Source: an uncultured Schlesneria sp. (lineage in GTDB: Bacteria > Planctomycetota > Planctomycetia > Planctomycetales > Planctomycetaceae). From it: 64,000 nt of DNA. This document shows positions 8,686-19,200 of the stretch, one piece after another. The position numbers were made by a program, and so were the translations under genes. The notes below the pieces were generated by a model. It had not been told where the DNA came from. It saw only the letters and a list, made by a program, of their open reading frames with translations, and ran no database searches. Position 1 is the first letter of the stretch; each line of letters starts with the position of its first letter. The stretch is from NCBI GenBank assembly GCA_903899985.1, contig CAIULL010000076.1:62001-126000 (forward strand), written 5' to 3'.

Positions 8686-10050
8686 TTACAGAATAAACTT
8701 GCTCAGGTCTTCGTCCCGGCTGATTTCTTCAAGTTGCCGTTTGACGAATTCCCGATCAACGCTAATTTCAGCCGCCGCGGCATCCGGGCCTTCAAAACTG
8801 ACGTTCTCTAACAGCCGTTCCATGATCGTATGCAGCCGACTAGCTCCGATATTTTGAGTCGACTGGTTGACCCGCCAGGCGACTTCGGCGATTTCCGCAA
8901 GACCATCGGTCGTGAACGAAACCTGAATCCCGTCGACGGCAAGCAATTGCTGATACTGCCTGGTGATCGAGGCTGATGGCTCGGTCAGAATTCGGAGGAA
9001 GTCCGATTTCGTCAGGTCATCAAGTTCCACTCGGATGGGAAACCGACCCTGAAGCTCCGGCATCAGGTCCGCAGGCCTGGACGAATGAAACGCTCCCGCA
9101 GCAATAAACAAAATGTGGTCCGTCTTGATCGAGCCATATCGTGTGTTGACGGTGGCCCCTTCGACAATCGGCAGCAGATCACGCTGGACACCCTGGCGAC
9201 TGACGTCCGTACCACCGTGACCCGATTCCCCTGACGTGCAGATCTTGTCGATTTCATCCAGGAACACGATTCCGCTGTCTTCGGCAAGTCGCAATGCTTC
9301 GTCGTGAATCGCGTCTTTGTCGAGCAATGATTCGGTTTCTTGCTCCAGCAGGATGCGACGAGCCTCTTTGACCGTGACCTTGCGGTCTTTCGACTGCTTT
9401 GGCATCACACGTTCGAATAACTGCTGGAAATCAACATCCATTTGTTCCAGGCCCATATTCGAAAACATCTGGACCGGAACCTTCTTCTGTTGCACTGACA
9501 GTTCGACCTGTCTTTCGTCGAGCGACCCGGTACGAAGCATCTGTCGAAACTTTTCTCGTGTCCGTTCATGCCGTGCTTCATGTTCATCTTGAGCGGTGGA
9601 CTCATTCTCGCCATCACGAGGAAGCTGACGAGGTTCGTGCGGCACGAGCAAATCCAGCAGCCGGTCCTCGACATTCCTGGTCGCATCCTTTTCGACTTCA
9701 CCCCGTCGGCGCTGCTTGACCAGATTGATCGATGCATCGACCAGCTCGCGGATCATGCTTTCAACATCACGGCCAACGTAGCCCACTTCGGTGAACCGCG
9801 TCGCTTCGACTTTGACGAAGGGTGAACCGATCAGCTTGGCCAGGCGTCGTGTGATTTCGGTTTTTCCAACACCCGTCGGACCGATCATGATGATATTTTT
9901 TGGAGTGATCTCACGACGCACATCGTCGGCAAGTCGTTGCCATCGCCAGCGGTTTCTCAGTGCGATCGCAACAGCCCGTTTGGCTTTGTCCTGTCCGACG
10001 ATGTGCTGATCGAGTTCGGCCACAATCTGCCGTGGTGTCATGTCGCGCAA
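8686..10050 (-). CDS. hslU: HslU, ATPase subunit of the HslVU protease
   Basis: An AAA+ unfoldase of about 454-461 residues: TPRQIVAELDQHIVGQDKAK at the start, Walker A GPTGVGKTE, a charged intermediate (I) domain, Walker B VFLDEIDKI, sensor regions, and the conserved C-terminus ending in FIL, which docks into HslV. It unfolds substrates and threads them into HslV. Three starts are possible: GTG 10071 (overlapping the hslV stop as GTGA), TTG 10050 (AAAGGGA six bases upstream), and ATG 10041. I chose 10050 on the ribosome site, with coupling to hslV still likely. The gene lies directly downstream of hslV, as in most bacteria. Confidence 0.95.
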   Translation of the reverse strand: MRDMTPRQIVAELDQHIVGQDKAKRAVAIALRNRWRWQRLADDVRREITPKNIIMIGPTGVGKTEITRRLAKLIGSPFVKVEATRFTEVGYVGRDVESMIRELVDASINLVKQRRRGEVEKDATRNVEDRLLDLLVPHEPRQLPRDGENESTAQDEHEARHERTREKFRQMLRTGSLDERQVELSVQQKKVPVQMFSNMGLEQMDVDFQQLFERVMPKQSKDRKVTVKEARRILLEQETESLLDKDAIHDEALRLAEDSGIVFLDEIDKICTSGESGHGGTDVSRQGVQRDLLPIVEGATVNTRYGSIKTDHILFIAAGAFHSSRPADLMPELQGRFPIRVELDDLTKSDFLRILTEPSASITRQYQQLLAVDGIQVSFTTDGLAEIAEVAWRVNQSTQNIGASRLHTIMERLLENVSFEGPDAAAAEISVDREFVKRQLEEISRDEDLSKFIL

Positions 10051-10067
10051 AATAAATCCCTTTCGAA

Positions 10068-10667
10068 TCACTGCCCAGGCGTTACGTCTGTCCTGTTCGT
10101 GATTCCAAACTGTTCGACGATGATATTGTCATTGGTGTAGATGTCGATTTCGGAGGCGATCTTCAGCGATTCACGGACGATGTCTGCGGCGGAAAGGTTA
10201 GAGTGACGGATTAAACCTCGGGCAGCAGCCACGGCATAGTTTCCGCCGGAGCCGATCCCAAGGATTCCGTCGGCCGGCTGCACGACGTCGCCCTGACCAG
10301 TGACCAGCAGACTATGATCGGCATCGACGACAATCATCATCGCTTCCAGCTTTCGCAGGATGCGATCGGTCCGCCAGTCGCGAGCCAGCTCCGTCGCTGC
10401 ACGGGGCAGGTTTCCGGGAAAATTCTTAGCTTTTGCTTCAAACCGTTCCAGCAATGAGAACGCGTCGGCCGTCGACCCGGCGAATCCGACAAGCATCTTT
10501 TTGTCGAGAATCCAGCGGATCTTTCGCGTGTCCGCCTTCAGGATGGCCGTCCCGTACGTGACCTGACCATCACCCCCCAACGCCACTTCGCCTCGATGTC
10601 TGACCGCGAGGATTGTTGTTGAATGGGTTTCGACTCGTGATTTATTTTGCATGGTTCTTTCACACAT
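10068..10667 (-). CDS. hslV: HslV, peptidase subunit of the HslVU protease
   Basis: An Ntn-type threonine protease of the proteasome beta family. The maturation site is S-TTILAVR: cleavage of a 16-residue propeptide would expose Thr17 as the nucleophile. GGDGQVT follows, with K-rich KADTRKIR and GFAGSTADA as in all HslV. The propeptide is longer than in E. coli (one residue), as in several other phyla. A second ATG at 10652 (GAAAG upstream) would shorten it to 11 residues. HslV forms a double hexamer capped by HslU. The genes overlap or abut, so one operon is nearly certain. Confidence 0.95.
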   Translation of the reverse strand: MCERTMQNKSRVETHSTTILAVRHRGEVALGGDGQVTYGTAILKADTRKIRWILDKKMLVGFAGSTADAFSLLERFEAKAKNFPGNLPRAATELARDWRTDRILRKLEAMMIVVDADHSLLVTGQGDVVQPADGILGIGSGGNYAVAAARGLIRHSNLSAADIVRESLKIASEIDIYTNDNIIVEQFGITNRTDVTPGQ

Positions 10668-10711
10668 ATTTCAGGAATCCCGCCAGGCGATTGCCTCGGC
10701 AGTTTTGTCTT

Positions 10712-10812
10712 GTGCCACTGCTTGACCGCTTTGGGTCAAGCAGTGCTCTTCGAACTTAAGTCACTGAAAAGTCGAAGACACGGCTTTTCCGAAGACTCCA
10801 AAGCAGCGGCAC
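10712..10812. repeat. ~100-bp palindromic dispersed repeat, copy 1
   Basis: The ends are imperfect inverted repeats (GTGCCACTGCTT / AAGCAGCGGCAC). The left half is itself a hairpin, CACTGCTTGACC (10715-10726) pairing with GGTCAAGCAGTG, and is identical at 33862-33891. Related copies are at 33859-33955 and 46947-47036, and a partial copy at 32291-32328. The element lies in the spacer between hslV and the esterase gene and has no coding capacity; it looks like a MITE or REP-type element. Confidence 0.75.
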
Positions 10813-10861
10813 AGAATCCAGATTGAAAAGTCTGCCAAAGCACCAGTGATCAGCAAGTGAA

Positions 10862-11611
10862 TTATACGGATGTCCTGCCATCACCCATAATTTCCCGGAC
10901 AAAAGTCCCAAATCGATCGAGAACTGTATGAGGGATTTCGTGTCCACCAGAAAATGGCAGGAATTCGACGTCTGCCCCCCCCTGTTTCAGCAGATCTCTC
11001 ACCCAACCTGCAGCGGGAAATGGCAAAAGCGGGTCGTTCGTTCCGTGCGACTGAAGAACCCGCAATGCTTTATGATGCGTTGCGCGGTCACGCCAGACAT
11101 CTTCGTTCATTAATGTTCCTGAAAAAATCACCAGCCCCGCAGGATTCTCATCAAATTGTAACGTGACGTCGGTCGCCAGCATCGAGCCTTGCGAGAATCC
11201 ACCCAGAACGAAGTGACTCACGGGGACGCCGATGCTTTCTGACCATTGTCGAATCAGTCCCAGTAACATCTCACGCGCAGCAGGAAGTTCCGCTGGACAG
11301 TCCTTTCGCAGTTCGTGAAAAGTCCCCAGCGCGACAGCCATTTGCAATCGCCGCATATCGAGTGGCCACCAGGCTCGCCCATCCGGCATCCCTAATGCCT
11401 CAAGTGTCATCGGCGCCTCAGGAAACAAAAATTGGACCGCAGCCGACATTCGTGGCTGACGAAGAAGCATTTGCCCGAGCCCGACAAGGTCCGTTCCTGA
11501 TGCACCATATCCGTGACAGAGTACAACCACACAACGTGGCTTAACCCCTTCAGCCAGGCCGTCCACAATATGGCATGTCAGACCGTTCAGGATTTCGGTT
11601 CGTAGTTTCAT
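10862..11611 (-). CDS. Alpha/beta hydrolase, carboxylesterase/phospholipase family
   Basis: A 249-residue protein with the features of the small carboxylesterase/lysophospholipase family: LCHGYGASGTDL (oxyanion region), the nucleophile elbow GFSQGS, SHGTNDPLLPF (acidic residue) and SGGHEIP (histidine). The catalytic triad is complete and no signal peptide is seen, so it is cytoplasmic. The physiological ester is unknown. Its ATG overlaps the trpD stop as ATGA (11608-11611), implying translational coupling, although no link between the esterase and tryptophan synthesis is known to me. Confidence 0.85.
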   Translation of the reverse strand: MKLRTEILNGLTCHIVDGLAEGVKPRCVVVLCHGYGASGTDLVGLGQMLLRQPRMSAAVQFLFPEAPMTLEALGMPDGRAWWPLDMRRLQMAVALGTFHELRKDCPAELPAAREMLLGLIRQWSESIGVPVSHFVLGGFSQGSMLATDVTLQFDENPAGLVIFSGTLMNEDVWRDRATHHKALRVLQSHGTNDPLLPFPAAGWVRDLLKQGGADVEFLPFSGGHEIPHTVLDRFGTFVREIMGDGRTSV

Positions 11612-12630
11612 TGACGGTTCGTCCAGTCTTTCAATCGTTCAACTAACGCCAATGCTTCGCCCCGGTCGATGACACCTTGAGCGACAGCCACGGCCGCTCG
11701 AATGGAATCGGCCTGGTTCGCCGCTAAGAGAGCCGCCCCGGCATTGGCCACCACCATGTCATAGGCGGGACTTCGCTCTCCTGCAAATACTCGCAGGATA
11801 ATTTCAGCACTTTGTCTGGCATCGCTAATGCGTAGCGAATCGACATGGCACTCGGGCAAACCAAGTGTCTGTGCGTTCCACGTGTGGCGGGTGACTTCCG
11901 CGGGCGAGACTTCGAAGACCGCTGTTTCACCCCAGAGACTGACTTCATCCAGCTCATTATGACCACAAACAACCAGCGCCCGCTGGATACCCAGTTCATG
12001 CAAGGCTTGTGCTAACAGTTCCGCCACATGCGTTCGCGTTGTTCCGATCACCTGGAAAGTCGCGCCCGCTGGATTCGTCAAAGGACCAAGCAGGTTGAAA
12101 ATTGTGCGAAACCCAAGCTGCTTGCGAACGGGTGCAACATGCTTCATGGCTCCATGCAAAAGTGGCGCGAAACAGAATCCGATTCCGATTTCGTCAATGC
12201 ACTGTCCCACCTGGTCGGCGGTCAATTTCAAGTTGACACCCAGGGCTTCAAGCACATCGGCCGAACCACTGGCACTAGTCGCACTTCGATTTCCGTGCTT
12301 GGCCACCGGCTGACCTGCGGCTGCGGCGACCAGGGCTGCCGCCGTACTGATATTAAAGGTCTGCAGTAAATCGCCGCCGGTACCACAAGTATCAAGCAGG
12401 CGTTGAGTCCGGCAATTCATCAACGTTGCACGTTCCCGCATCGCCTTCGCCGCGCCCACCAATTCGCCAACCGATTCGCCACGGCATCGGAGCGCCGTCA
12501 GAAATGCAGCGATTTCTGCCTCGGAACATTCGCCATCCATGATGGCCCCGACGGCAGACTTCATGATCTCGGCAGAGAGACGTCGATCATCCAGTAACTC
12601 GGTTACGGCATGTTTCAGGTGTTGATGCAT
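11608..12630 (-). CDS. trpD: Anthranilate phosphoribosyltransferase
   Basis: A 340-residue enzyme matching TrpD throughout: DTCGTGGDLLQTFNIST (PRPP loop), KHGNRSATSASGSADVLEAL, the FAPLLHGAMKHVAPVRKQLG anthranilate-binding region, and FNLLGPLTNPA. It transfers the phosphoribosyl group from PRPP to anthranilate in the second step of tryptophan synthesis. No other trp gene is in the window. The downstream esterase overlaps its stop by four bases. No leader peptide or attenuator is obvious in the 72-bp upstream gap. Confidence 0.95.
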   Translation of the reverse strand: MHQHLKHAVTELLDDRRLSAEIMKSAVGAIMDGECSEAEIAAFLTALRCRGESVGELVGAAKAMRERATLMNCRTQRLLDTCGTGGDLLQTFNISTAAALVAAAAGQPVAKHGNRSATSASGSADVLEALGVNLKLTADQVGQCIDEIGIGFCFAPLLHGAMKHVAPVRKQLGFRTIFNLLGPLTNPAGATFQVIGTTRTHVAELLAQALHELGIQRALVVCGHNELDEVSLWGETAVFEVSPAEVTRHTWNAQTLGLPECHVDSLRISDARQSAEIILRVFAGERSPAYDMVVANAGAALLAANQADSIRAAVAVAQGVIDRGEALALVERLKDWTNRQ

Positions 12631-12702
12631 CAGTGCTCAGTTTTCAAGAAACGACAAATGACTTTTCATTCACACAAGTCGGGTGGCGTTGATTCATTCT
12701 TT

Positions 12703-13875
12703 TCAGGCGACCACATCGCTCGCGCTTGTGGGAGTTCGCCCAGTCCTGGAGAACACGGATAAATAGGGGTCATAGCTAAAACGACGATTCCGCTCAAAGC
12801 CAGTCATTTCGCGAAGGAGGCCGAGCTCGACAAATTGATTGACGACCTTATTCGCCGTTGCGAAGGAGGACTCAAGCCAAGTTTCGACAAGCCGCACCGT
12901 GGTGATTGGTTGCGCGTAGAGATGGTCGAGCAGGCTTAATCCATAAGTACTGTTGATCCTCTCACGATCACGGATAAGGCGCAGGTGTTCCTCGCGCAGA
13001 GCCAAAATCTGACGTGCGGTTTCGGTTGCTTCGTGACTGACTTCAGCTACGCCCCGTAGAAAGAATTTCAACCAACCTTCCCAGTCCCCGTGTTCACGGA
13101 TCGCCGTCAGGCGATCGTAGTATTCCAAACGGTTTTGCTTCAGGTAAAAGCTCAGATATAACAGCGGACGTTGCAACACGGATTGGGAACATAGCAGGAA
13201 GGTGATGAGCAATCGCCCGACACGTCCATTCCCGTCGAGGAATGGATGGATCGTTTCAAATTGTGCGTGAGCTAAACCGCATTGGACCAGGACCGGCAAC
13301 GATTGATCGTGAAGGAAGGATTCCAGGTTTCCCAGTGCCTCGGTCATCGCATGAACCGGTGGTGGTATGAAAGATGCCGATGCCAGAGTGCAACCTGGCG
13401 GTCCAATCCAATTCTGGCTCGTGCGGAACTCGCCGGGAGTTTTTTCTCCACCGCGTGTTCCCTGCATCAACAAGCCGTGAATTTCCCGAATCAACCGTAG
13501 CGAGAGGGGAAGTTGAGAGAGTCGCTGTAGGCCGTGGTTCATCGCCGCCACGTAATTCACGACCTCGCCAACGTCTCGTGGAAGTTCCTCGCCATTTGGA
13601 TCGATCTCAAATTGAAGAACGTCCTCCAAAGTGCTTTGTGTTCCTTCAATTTGGGAGCTGAGGACGGCTTCTTGACGAACGTACATAGAAATGAACAGGT
13701 CTGGATTGGGAAGAGTCGAGGTCACCCCGTCAAGCCGGGCAACGCGTTGGTCCGAAATGGAAAGTGATCGAATCAAGTCCGTCGTGTAGGTCAAGGGTGG
13801 CGCAGGTGGCAACATCGCTGGGATGAATGCCCGATATCCTTCAATTTGTTTTACGAAATGACCAGCGCGTGACAT
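12703..13875 (-). CDS. Fic family protein (class II, self-inhibited)
   Basis: A 390-residue protein. The Fic_N region carries an inhibitory motif SSQIEG (S/TxxxE(G/N), residues 73-78). The Fic core has the catalytic motif HPFLDGNGRVGR (210-221), complete with the catalytic His and the anion-binding GNGR. A C-terminal winged-helix-like segment ends in FSYDPYLSVF. Fic proteins transfer AMP from ATP to a hydroxyl side chain of a target protein; the N-terminal Glu normally blocks ATP gamma-phosphate binding. This type is usually chromosomal and self-regulated rather than a two-gene toxin-antitoxin, and no antitoxin gene is adjacent. Target unknown. Confidence 0.9.
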   Translation of the reverse strand: MSRAGHFVKQIEGYRAFIPAMLPPAPPLTYTTDLIRSLSISDQRVARLDGVTSTLPNPDLFISMYVRQEAVLSSQIEGTQSTLEDVLQFEIDPNGEELPRDVGEVVNYVAAMNHGLQRLSQLPLSLRLIREIHGLLMQGTRGGEKTPGEFRTSQNWIGPPGCTLASASFIPPPVHAMTEALGNLESFLHDQSLPVLVQCGLAHAQFETIHPFLDGNGRVGRLLITFLLCSQSVLQRPLLYLSFYLKQNRLEYYDRLTAIREHGDWEGWLKFFLRGVAEVSHEATETARQILALREEHLRLIRDRERINSTYGLSLLDHLYAQPITTVRLVETWLESSFATANKVVNQFVELGLLREMTGFERNRRFSYDPYLSVFSRTGRTPTSASDVVA

Positions 13876-14097
13876 AAGAAGTTTTCAATGGGGCCATGTT
13901 ATACGATGGCGTGACAAGCAGTTCGTAATCGTCACATATTTTACAAATCCCCAGTTTGGTAAAATAATGATCAAAGCGGCGAATTGATGCAAGCGTTTTT
14001 TCGCCCGATTTTTACAATTGCAAGTCTTCTTCTCCTTGCAAGGGTCGCAGTTTGGAGTTCAGAAATCTGCCAAGTTTGCTGCTCTTTCTAAACACAC

Positions 14098-14129
14098 GAG
14101 CCGACACTTTCGGTAGAAAATGTCGGCTC
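14098..14129. terminator. Terminator-like hairpin after the oxidoreductase gene
   Basis: GAGCCGACA (14098-14106) pairs perfectly with TGTCGGCTC (14121-14129), with an inner CTTT/AAAA that can add pairs. It lies 26 bp past the stop of the minus-strand oxidoreductase. The rest of the 279-bp spacer (13876-14154) shows nothing else. Confidence 0.5.
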
Positions 14130-14154
14130 GGCGAAGATTAATCCGAGGATTACA

Positions 14155-15573
14155 TCAGACACTGATGTTGATCTCGTAGCCCTTACGCTGTTCGCGGGTA
14201 ATCCACTTGGCAGCATCTTTGTCATTAATAATCTGTTCGGTCTTGGGGTCCCATTCGATCTTGCGACCCAGTCGGATGGCGATGTTCGCCAGGTGACAGG
14301 TTGTCATCGCGCGATGGTGTGAGTAGACGTCGCTGACGGGCAAACCTCGGTCTTGCACACAATTGAAGAAGTTCTCCATGTGAGCGTTCCCGCCACCCTT
14401 CGGCTCTTTACCCTTATAAAGTTCTCTGAGCAGAGAGTCTGGCAGTGGATTATTGGCGAGATCGTCCACAGGAGCACCCGTCAGCTTTCCACGGTTCACG
14501 AAGATTCGGCCTTCCGTCCCCTCGATCAGAACGCCGTTGTCACCTTCGCTGGTGATCAACATTTCGGCTCCGTTTTCGAACTTGGCCGTCACGTTAAATT
14601 TCGTCGCGGCGTTATATCGATTGGAAACCGTCGGCATTCCGTTTTCGAATGGCACGGGATGTTCCGCCGTCCCTTCGACCAGAATCGGTCCACTGTTATC
14701 CATTCCCAGCGCCCACATGCCGATATCGACGTGGTGTGCACCCCAGTCGGTCATCTTGCCACCGGAATATTCGTACCACCAGCGGAACTCGTAATGAGTT
14801 CTCGATTCCGGATAATTCTTGTTGTTGCCGAATCCCCCTTGCAGATAATCGGTCATCGGAGCCTGACCCAGCCACATATCCCAGTTCAAGTGCGAAGGAA
14901 TATCGGCCACAGGAATTGGGTTGTCGTTCTTTGGAGCACCATTAATCCCGCAGGTCACTTTATTAATCTTGCCCAAACGACCGCTGCGTGCGATCGCCAC
15001 AGCCTTCAGAAACTGGTTCTTGATCTTCCCATCGTTGGCAGACATTTCTGAACGTTGTTGCGTCCCGACCTGGAAGACCCGCTTGGTCTCGTTCAACACC
15101 TTGATGATCTGTTTACCTTCAAGAATCGTCAGCGTCAGGGGCTTTTCACAATAGACGTCTTTGCCCGCCTGCATCGCTTCGATCGCAATCTTTGAATGCC
15201 AGTGGTCGGTTGTCACAATCGTCACAACTTGCACGTCTTTTCGATCGAGCAGTTTGCGGTAGTCTTCGTACATCTCGGGCTCGCCAGTGAACCCCTTCTT
15301 GCTTTGAATCTCTTTGACTCGATTACGACCCTTTTCCACATGCTGACGATCGACGTCGCACACCGCCACGCAATCCGAAAATGCCATGGCATTGGGGCCA
15401 ACCGCGTTCCAGCGGTCCCCGGTTCCGATACAACCGAGTACCGGTCGATCATTCACGCTTTGACGACCGAGTGCCAGATTACTCGCCGAAGTAAACCAGT
15501 AAGGCATCGTCGCGCCGGCAAGCACAGCGGTCGATGATTTGAGAAAATCGCGTCGATGGGAACGGTGGCTCAT
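14155..15573 (-). CDS. Tat-exported Gfo/Idh/MocA family oxidoreductase
   Basis: Starts with a twin-arginine signal (SHRRDFLKSSTAVLAGATMP). The mature part has a Rossmann dinucleotide fold (VLGCIGTGDRW), AVCDVD, and the family's catalytic EKPLTLT, followed by the substrate-binding C-terminal domain with the WYEYSGGKMTDWGAHHVDI segment typical of the large planctomycete paralogue family. Such proteins are sugar or inositol dehydrogenases or glycosidases that use tightly bound NAD(P). Export with a bound cofactor explains the Tat signal. The substrate is unknown. It is transcribed alone. Confidence 0.88.
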   Translation of the reverse strand: MSHRSHRRDFLKSSTAVLAGATMPYWFTSASNLALGRQSVNDRPVLGCIGTGDRWNAVGPNAMAFSDCVAVCDVDRQHVEKGRNRVKEIQSKKGFTGEPEMYEDYRKLLDRKDVQVVTIVTTDHWHSKIAIEAMQAGKDVYCEKPLTLTILEGKQIIKVLNETKRVFQVGTQQRSEMSANDGKIKNQFLKAVAIARSGRLGKINKVTCGINGAPKNDNPIPVADIPSHLNWDMWLGQAPMTDYLQGGFGNNKNYPESRTHYEFRWWYEYSGGKMTDWGAHHVDIGMWALGMDNSGPILVEGTAEHPVPFENGMPTVSNRYNAATKFNVTAKFENGAEMLITSEGDNGVLIEGTEGRIFVNRGKLTGAPVDDLANNPLPDSLLRELYKGKEPKGGGNAHMENFFNCVQDRGLPVSDVYSHHRAMTTCHLANIAIRLGRKIEWDPKTEQIINDKDAAKWITREQRKGYEINISV

Positions 15574-15684
15574 GAAAGTCGTCCTCGGGTGTCAATCAGT
15601 GAAGTGAAAAAGAAATTACGGGATCAAAATACTCTAGCGACACGATTGACCAACGTAAAACCAGTGGACGTTTCCGTGCCGATC

Positions 15685-15723
15685 ACTGCCACAGTGAACT
15701 GCCACAGTGAACTGCCACAGTGA
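15685..15723. repeat. 13-bp direct repeat, three copies
   Basis: ACTGCCACAGTGA is repeated head to tail three times (15685, 15698, 15711), with a decayed fourth unit at 15724. Each unit carries a CACTG/CAGTG dyad. It lies between the oxidoreductase and clpS genes, about 33 bp past the clpS stop. Confidence 0.85.
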
Positions 15724-15755
15724 ACTGCAAAAATGAAACTGCAACAATCAAAAAG

Positions 15756-16106
15756 TCACGCGAGCGGTTCAATGAAACAGCCCAGCGGAAAGGTGACGGG
15801 TTTCTCGGCGTAAAAATCGCTGCCAAAGCCGATGATCTGATCGCGTTTCAGTTCTGCAACTTCCATCGCACCGGTCCAGACGGCCGCCTGACCATTGGCA
15901 TCAATTTCTACGGCCAGCCGATACGCATCTTCTAACGAATGTCCGCAGACTCGACAGAGTGCGTCAATGACGTAAGCAAATGTATGCAAGTCGTCGTTCA
16001 GGACAATCACTGTGTACTGAGGTTGTCGTTTCGTCCGAGTGACCGGAGCTGGTTTTGACGTCGTGACGATTGTTTCTTGTTGGACCAGTTCTTCAATATC
16101 GCTCAT
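15756..16106 (-). CDS. clpS: ATP-dependent Clp protease adaptor ClpS
   Basis: A 116-residue protein with a variable N-terminus, then the ClpS core YTVIVLNDDLHTFAYVIDAL (the N-degron pocket NDD and the adjacent helix), and the usual helix-strand order that follows. ClpS binds ClpA and delivers N-end-rule substrates to ClpAP. The C-terminal ~35 residues diverge from the E. coli form (no clear AMEKD motif), which is common in planctomycete paralogues. No clpA gene is adjacent. Confidence 0.85.
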   Translation of the reverse strand: MSDIEELVQQETIVTTSKPAPVTRTKRQPQYTVIVLNDDLHTFAYVIDALCRVCGHSLEDAYRLAVEIDANGQAAVWTGAMEVAELKRDQIIGFGSDFYAEKPVTFPLGCFIEPLA

Positions 16107-16284
16107 GCTGTCATTCCGATTTTGGAGACTGAAGTGACTTGATGCCTTCAGTTAATAGTTTACATGATCCAGGAAATGAATCCTTTTTCATTCTGAATTT
16201 GGCGACGGAAGTGATGAAAAACCATAAGCAGGGAGCTCGCGTCATCGCGAAATTGTATCGACTTTTTCTTTTTGTTTCTAACGT

Positions 16285-19200
16285 TTATTCGTCTTTCCCT
16301 GATCCCAGCCGCTCATAATAACCCCGAACCAGGTCACGATAGCGTGTTGGAACCGGGTCGCGATCGACCGGGACCAGCGAATCGGGTGATTCCTGCTTGG
16401 CGATTTCGTCCGCCAGCCGTTGCTGAAGTTCGATCATCGGCTGATGGACTGTCGTGCGGACCAGATCCCAGTTAGGTGTCTGCGTATGTCGTTTGAATTC
16501 CGCACGAGCACTTCGGGCTCGGTCCCGAACTTTTTGAACTTCTGCCTGTAACCGGGGATCGCTGATCATTGATTCAACATCACGAAGTTTTTCGTTGAAT
16601 TCCGCGTAGTTTCCTCCCGTCAGCGGCCCACCCCCCTGGCCATTACCACCGCTACTGCCGTTTTCGGAATTCTCTTCGCCTGGCTGTGGTTGCTGACCAC
16701 CCGGGCCGCCGGGTCGTGGGCCGTTACCGCTACCCTTACCGCTCCGCAAGCCCGCAGGGCTTTGACGCGATGAGGGTCGTTCATTTCCATCGGGTTTTGA
16801 TTTCGTTCGCGAACTGGCATCGGACGAAGGTTCGCCGGGACTTCCTTCACCGCCGGCTCCCTGGCCCGCGCCATTCCCCGGAACTTGACCCGTCCCTTTT
16901 CCTTCACCAGGTGTATTTGACGGCTGGCCGGGTTTATCGGATTCGCCAGGCGTCCCCTGACCCTCGCCTTGTCCTTCACCTTTTGCTTGTCCTTCCCCCT
17001 TTCCTTGACCTTCTTTCCCCTGACCTTCTTTCCCCTGACCGTCCGTTCCGGGTGCTTTCCCTTCACCGCTTCCGGGTTTGCCTTGCTGTTTCCCTTGTTG
17101 GTCCCCTTCGCCCGGCTTGGAATTGGAGCGAATCTCGTTTTCGAGTTGTTGAGACAACTGGGCCAGTTCCTTTTTCGCCCGTTTCAGGGAATCGACTTCG
17201 TTCCCCAGTACCGATTCGGTGGCTCGTTCAATCCCGTTCTTCAGTTGATCGATCCCCGAACGAGCTTGCTGCTCGGCCTTGGCTGCTTCCGGAAGAATCC
17301 CCTGCTTCAGCAGTTGCTGCGTTGCGGTCAGCGCCTGATCCATCTTCGACTCACGCGTCGAACGAAGCATGTCATAAAGCTGTTTTGACAACAGCGGTTC
17401 GGATGTCTCCGCCTGTTGAACGACCTGCTTGGCATGGTCGACAATCTGGTTGGCTTGCTGCTGCTGTTGCTGAAATTCCGCCTGTAACTGAGCCCGTTCC
17501 TGCGACTGCCGCAGTGTCCGACGCGATTCTTCTCCTAACTGCGCCAGTTGTTCGGAAAGTTCTTTTTCGCGATCAGCCAACTGACGTACTTCGTCCCGCA
17601 TCGAACGCATCGCGTCAGCGAATTGAGCGGCAGTCTGCTTCCGAAAATCTTCGTGAAGCTGTTTCAGTTCTCGCTCGGCCCTCGTTCCGGAATTCAGTGC
17701 CTGCGAGACCTGTCCCTCACGCAGCTTTTCCGCCGTCTCGACCATTCGCTGTCGAGTCTGCTCCAGTTGCTGTTTCGTGTCGGCGACCATCTCTTGCTGA
17801 GTCGACTTGTTCAACTTGTTGCGAAGTTCGTCCGAATCGTGCAGCAGTTGCTGCTGCTCTTCCCGCAGTCGTTTCAGCCGCCGTTCGATTTCTTCCTTTT
17901 CGGCGTCTGTTTTGGCCTGACGCATTTGCGTATCAAGTTCCTTGAGCTGCTGGTTCAGCTCTTCCTGACGTCGAGCCAGTTCCTTCAGGCGATCGAGCAC
18001 CGCCAGGGCTTCGCGGTTGACGTTACTTTCTTCCTTCTTCGTCGCCCCCTTTTCGGATTCGTAGCGATCTTTTTTCTGCTTCAGTTCCAGATCGAGTTTT
18101 TCTTTTTCTTCGTTCTGCTGACCATTCCCCTTCGACTTGGACTGCATCAGCAGGTGCTCCTTGGCGCGCAGTTTCAGCAACCCCTGGTAAGCAGCCTGTT
18201 CGGCAACCGACGCGTCCGTCAGCGGCGGGAATCCTTGCTCAGCCACGGACCGGCCCAATTCTGATTCTGCCTTTGTCATGGCGTCTTTGATCGTGGAAAA
18301 GATCGGCTGCAATTGCGGCTGATTCATCTTTTCACGCAGCACCGAAAGCTTGGTCAGTGCTTGCGTCTGACTCTCGTGCAAAAGGCCAATGTCCTGGGCG
18401 AACTTCGGCGACCATTTCGGTTCAATCATCCTGACATGCTTCCAAGTCCCGATGATGATTTGCTTTTGAAGTTCCAGCAATTTCGCCAGCGACTCGGGGG
18501 GCTTCTGCGAGTTTTGCATCTCGCCCGCTCCCTGTTGATCGACCTGACGATAAATCTCTTCGAACGAACGGATTTCCGCAAAAAAGACGTCGCTGCTGGT
18601 CCGACGTCGCTGACCATCCGGTCCGTGGTCATCGGCATACAGGTAATATGTCATCAATTCATCAGGCTGAACTCGGAAGTCTTCCAGCTTCTGAATCGAC
18701 GAAAGCTTGTGCTGCTGGCCGCCATTTAGATCCTGACCGAGCGGCAATGTGATCGGATCTCGACCGGGAAACTGCACGACCAAACCGGTTTCAAGTACGC
18801 CGAAGTCGTCGATCACCGTCGCTTCCAGGGCAACCTCTTCCAGCGGCGACACTTTCACGTCTTTGCCGGGAAACGCCAGCTTCAGGTCGGGAATTTTATT
18901 CGGGACAACATCGATGTGAAATTCTTCCGGATCGCGATTCTTACGCCCCGCGGCGTCGACCAGTTCCAACTTCAACTTCATTCGGGCTGTCGGAGTGAAT
19001 CGGACCAGATACCTCTGTGGGTTGGCCGGGTCGAGTTGCAGATCGAAAGCAGGTCCACTCGCCGGGACCAGTTTCGCCGATACCAGATCTTTGTTGACCT
19101 GACAGGTAATCGTGACCGCTGTCCCCTCAACAACGGTCGCTTCAAACGCGTCTTCCAGGGTCTTTGGTTCCAGCTTGGTGTAACTGGGAAACTGCAGATG

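Noticed and set aside
16686-18264. Long plus-strand frames opposite the DUF4175-like gene
   Set aside because: They arise from the low-complexity and coiled-coil codons of the real gene; composition is Leu/Phe/Arg-rich with no domain.
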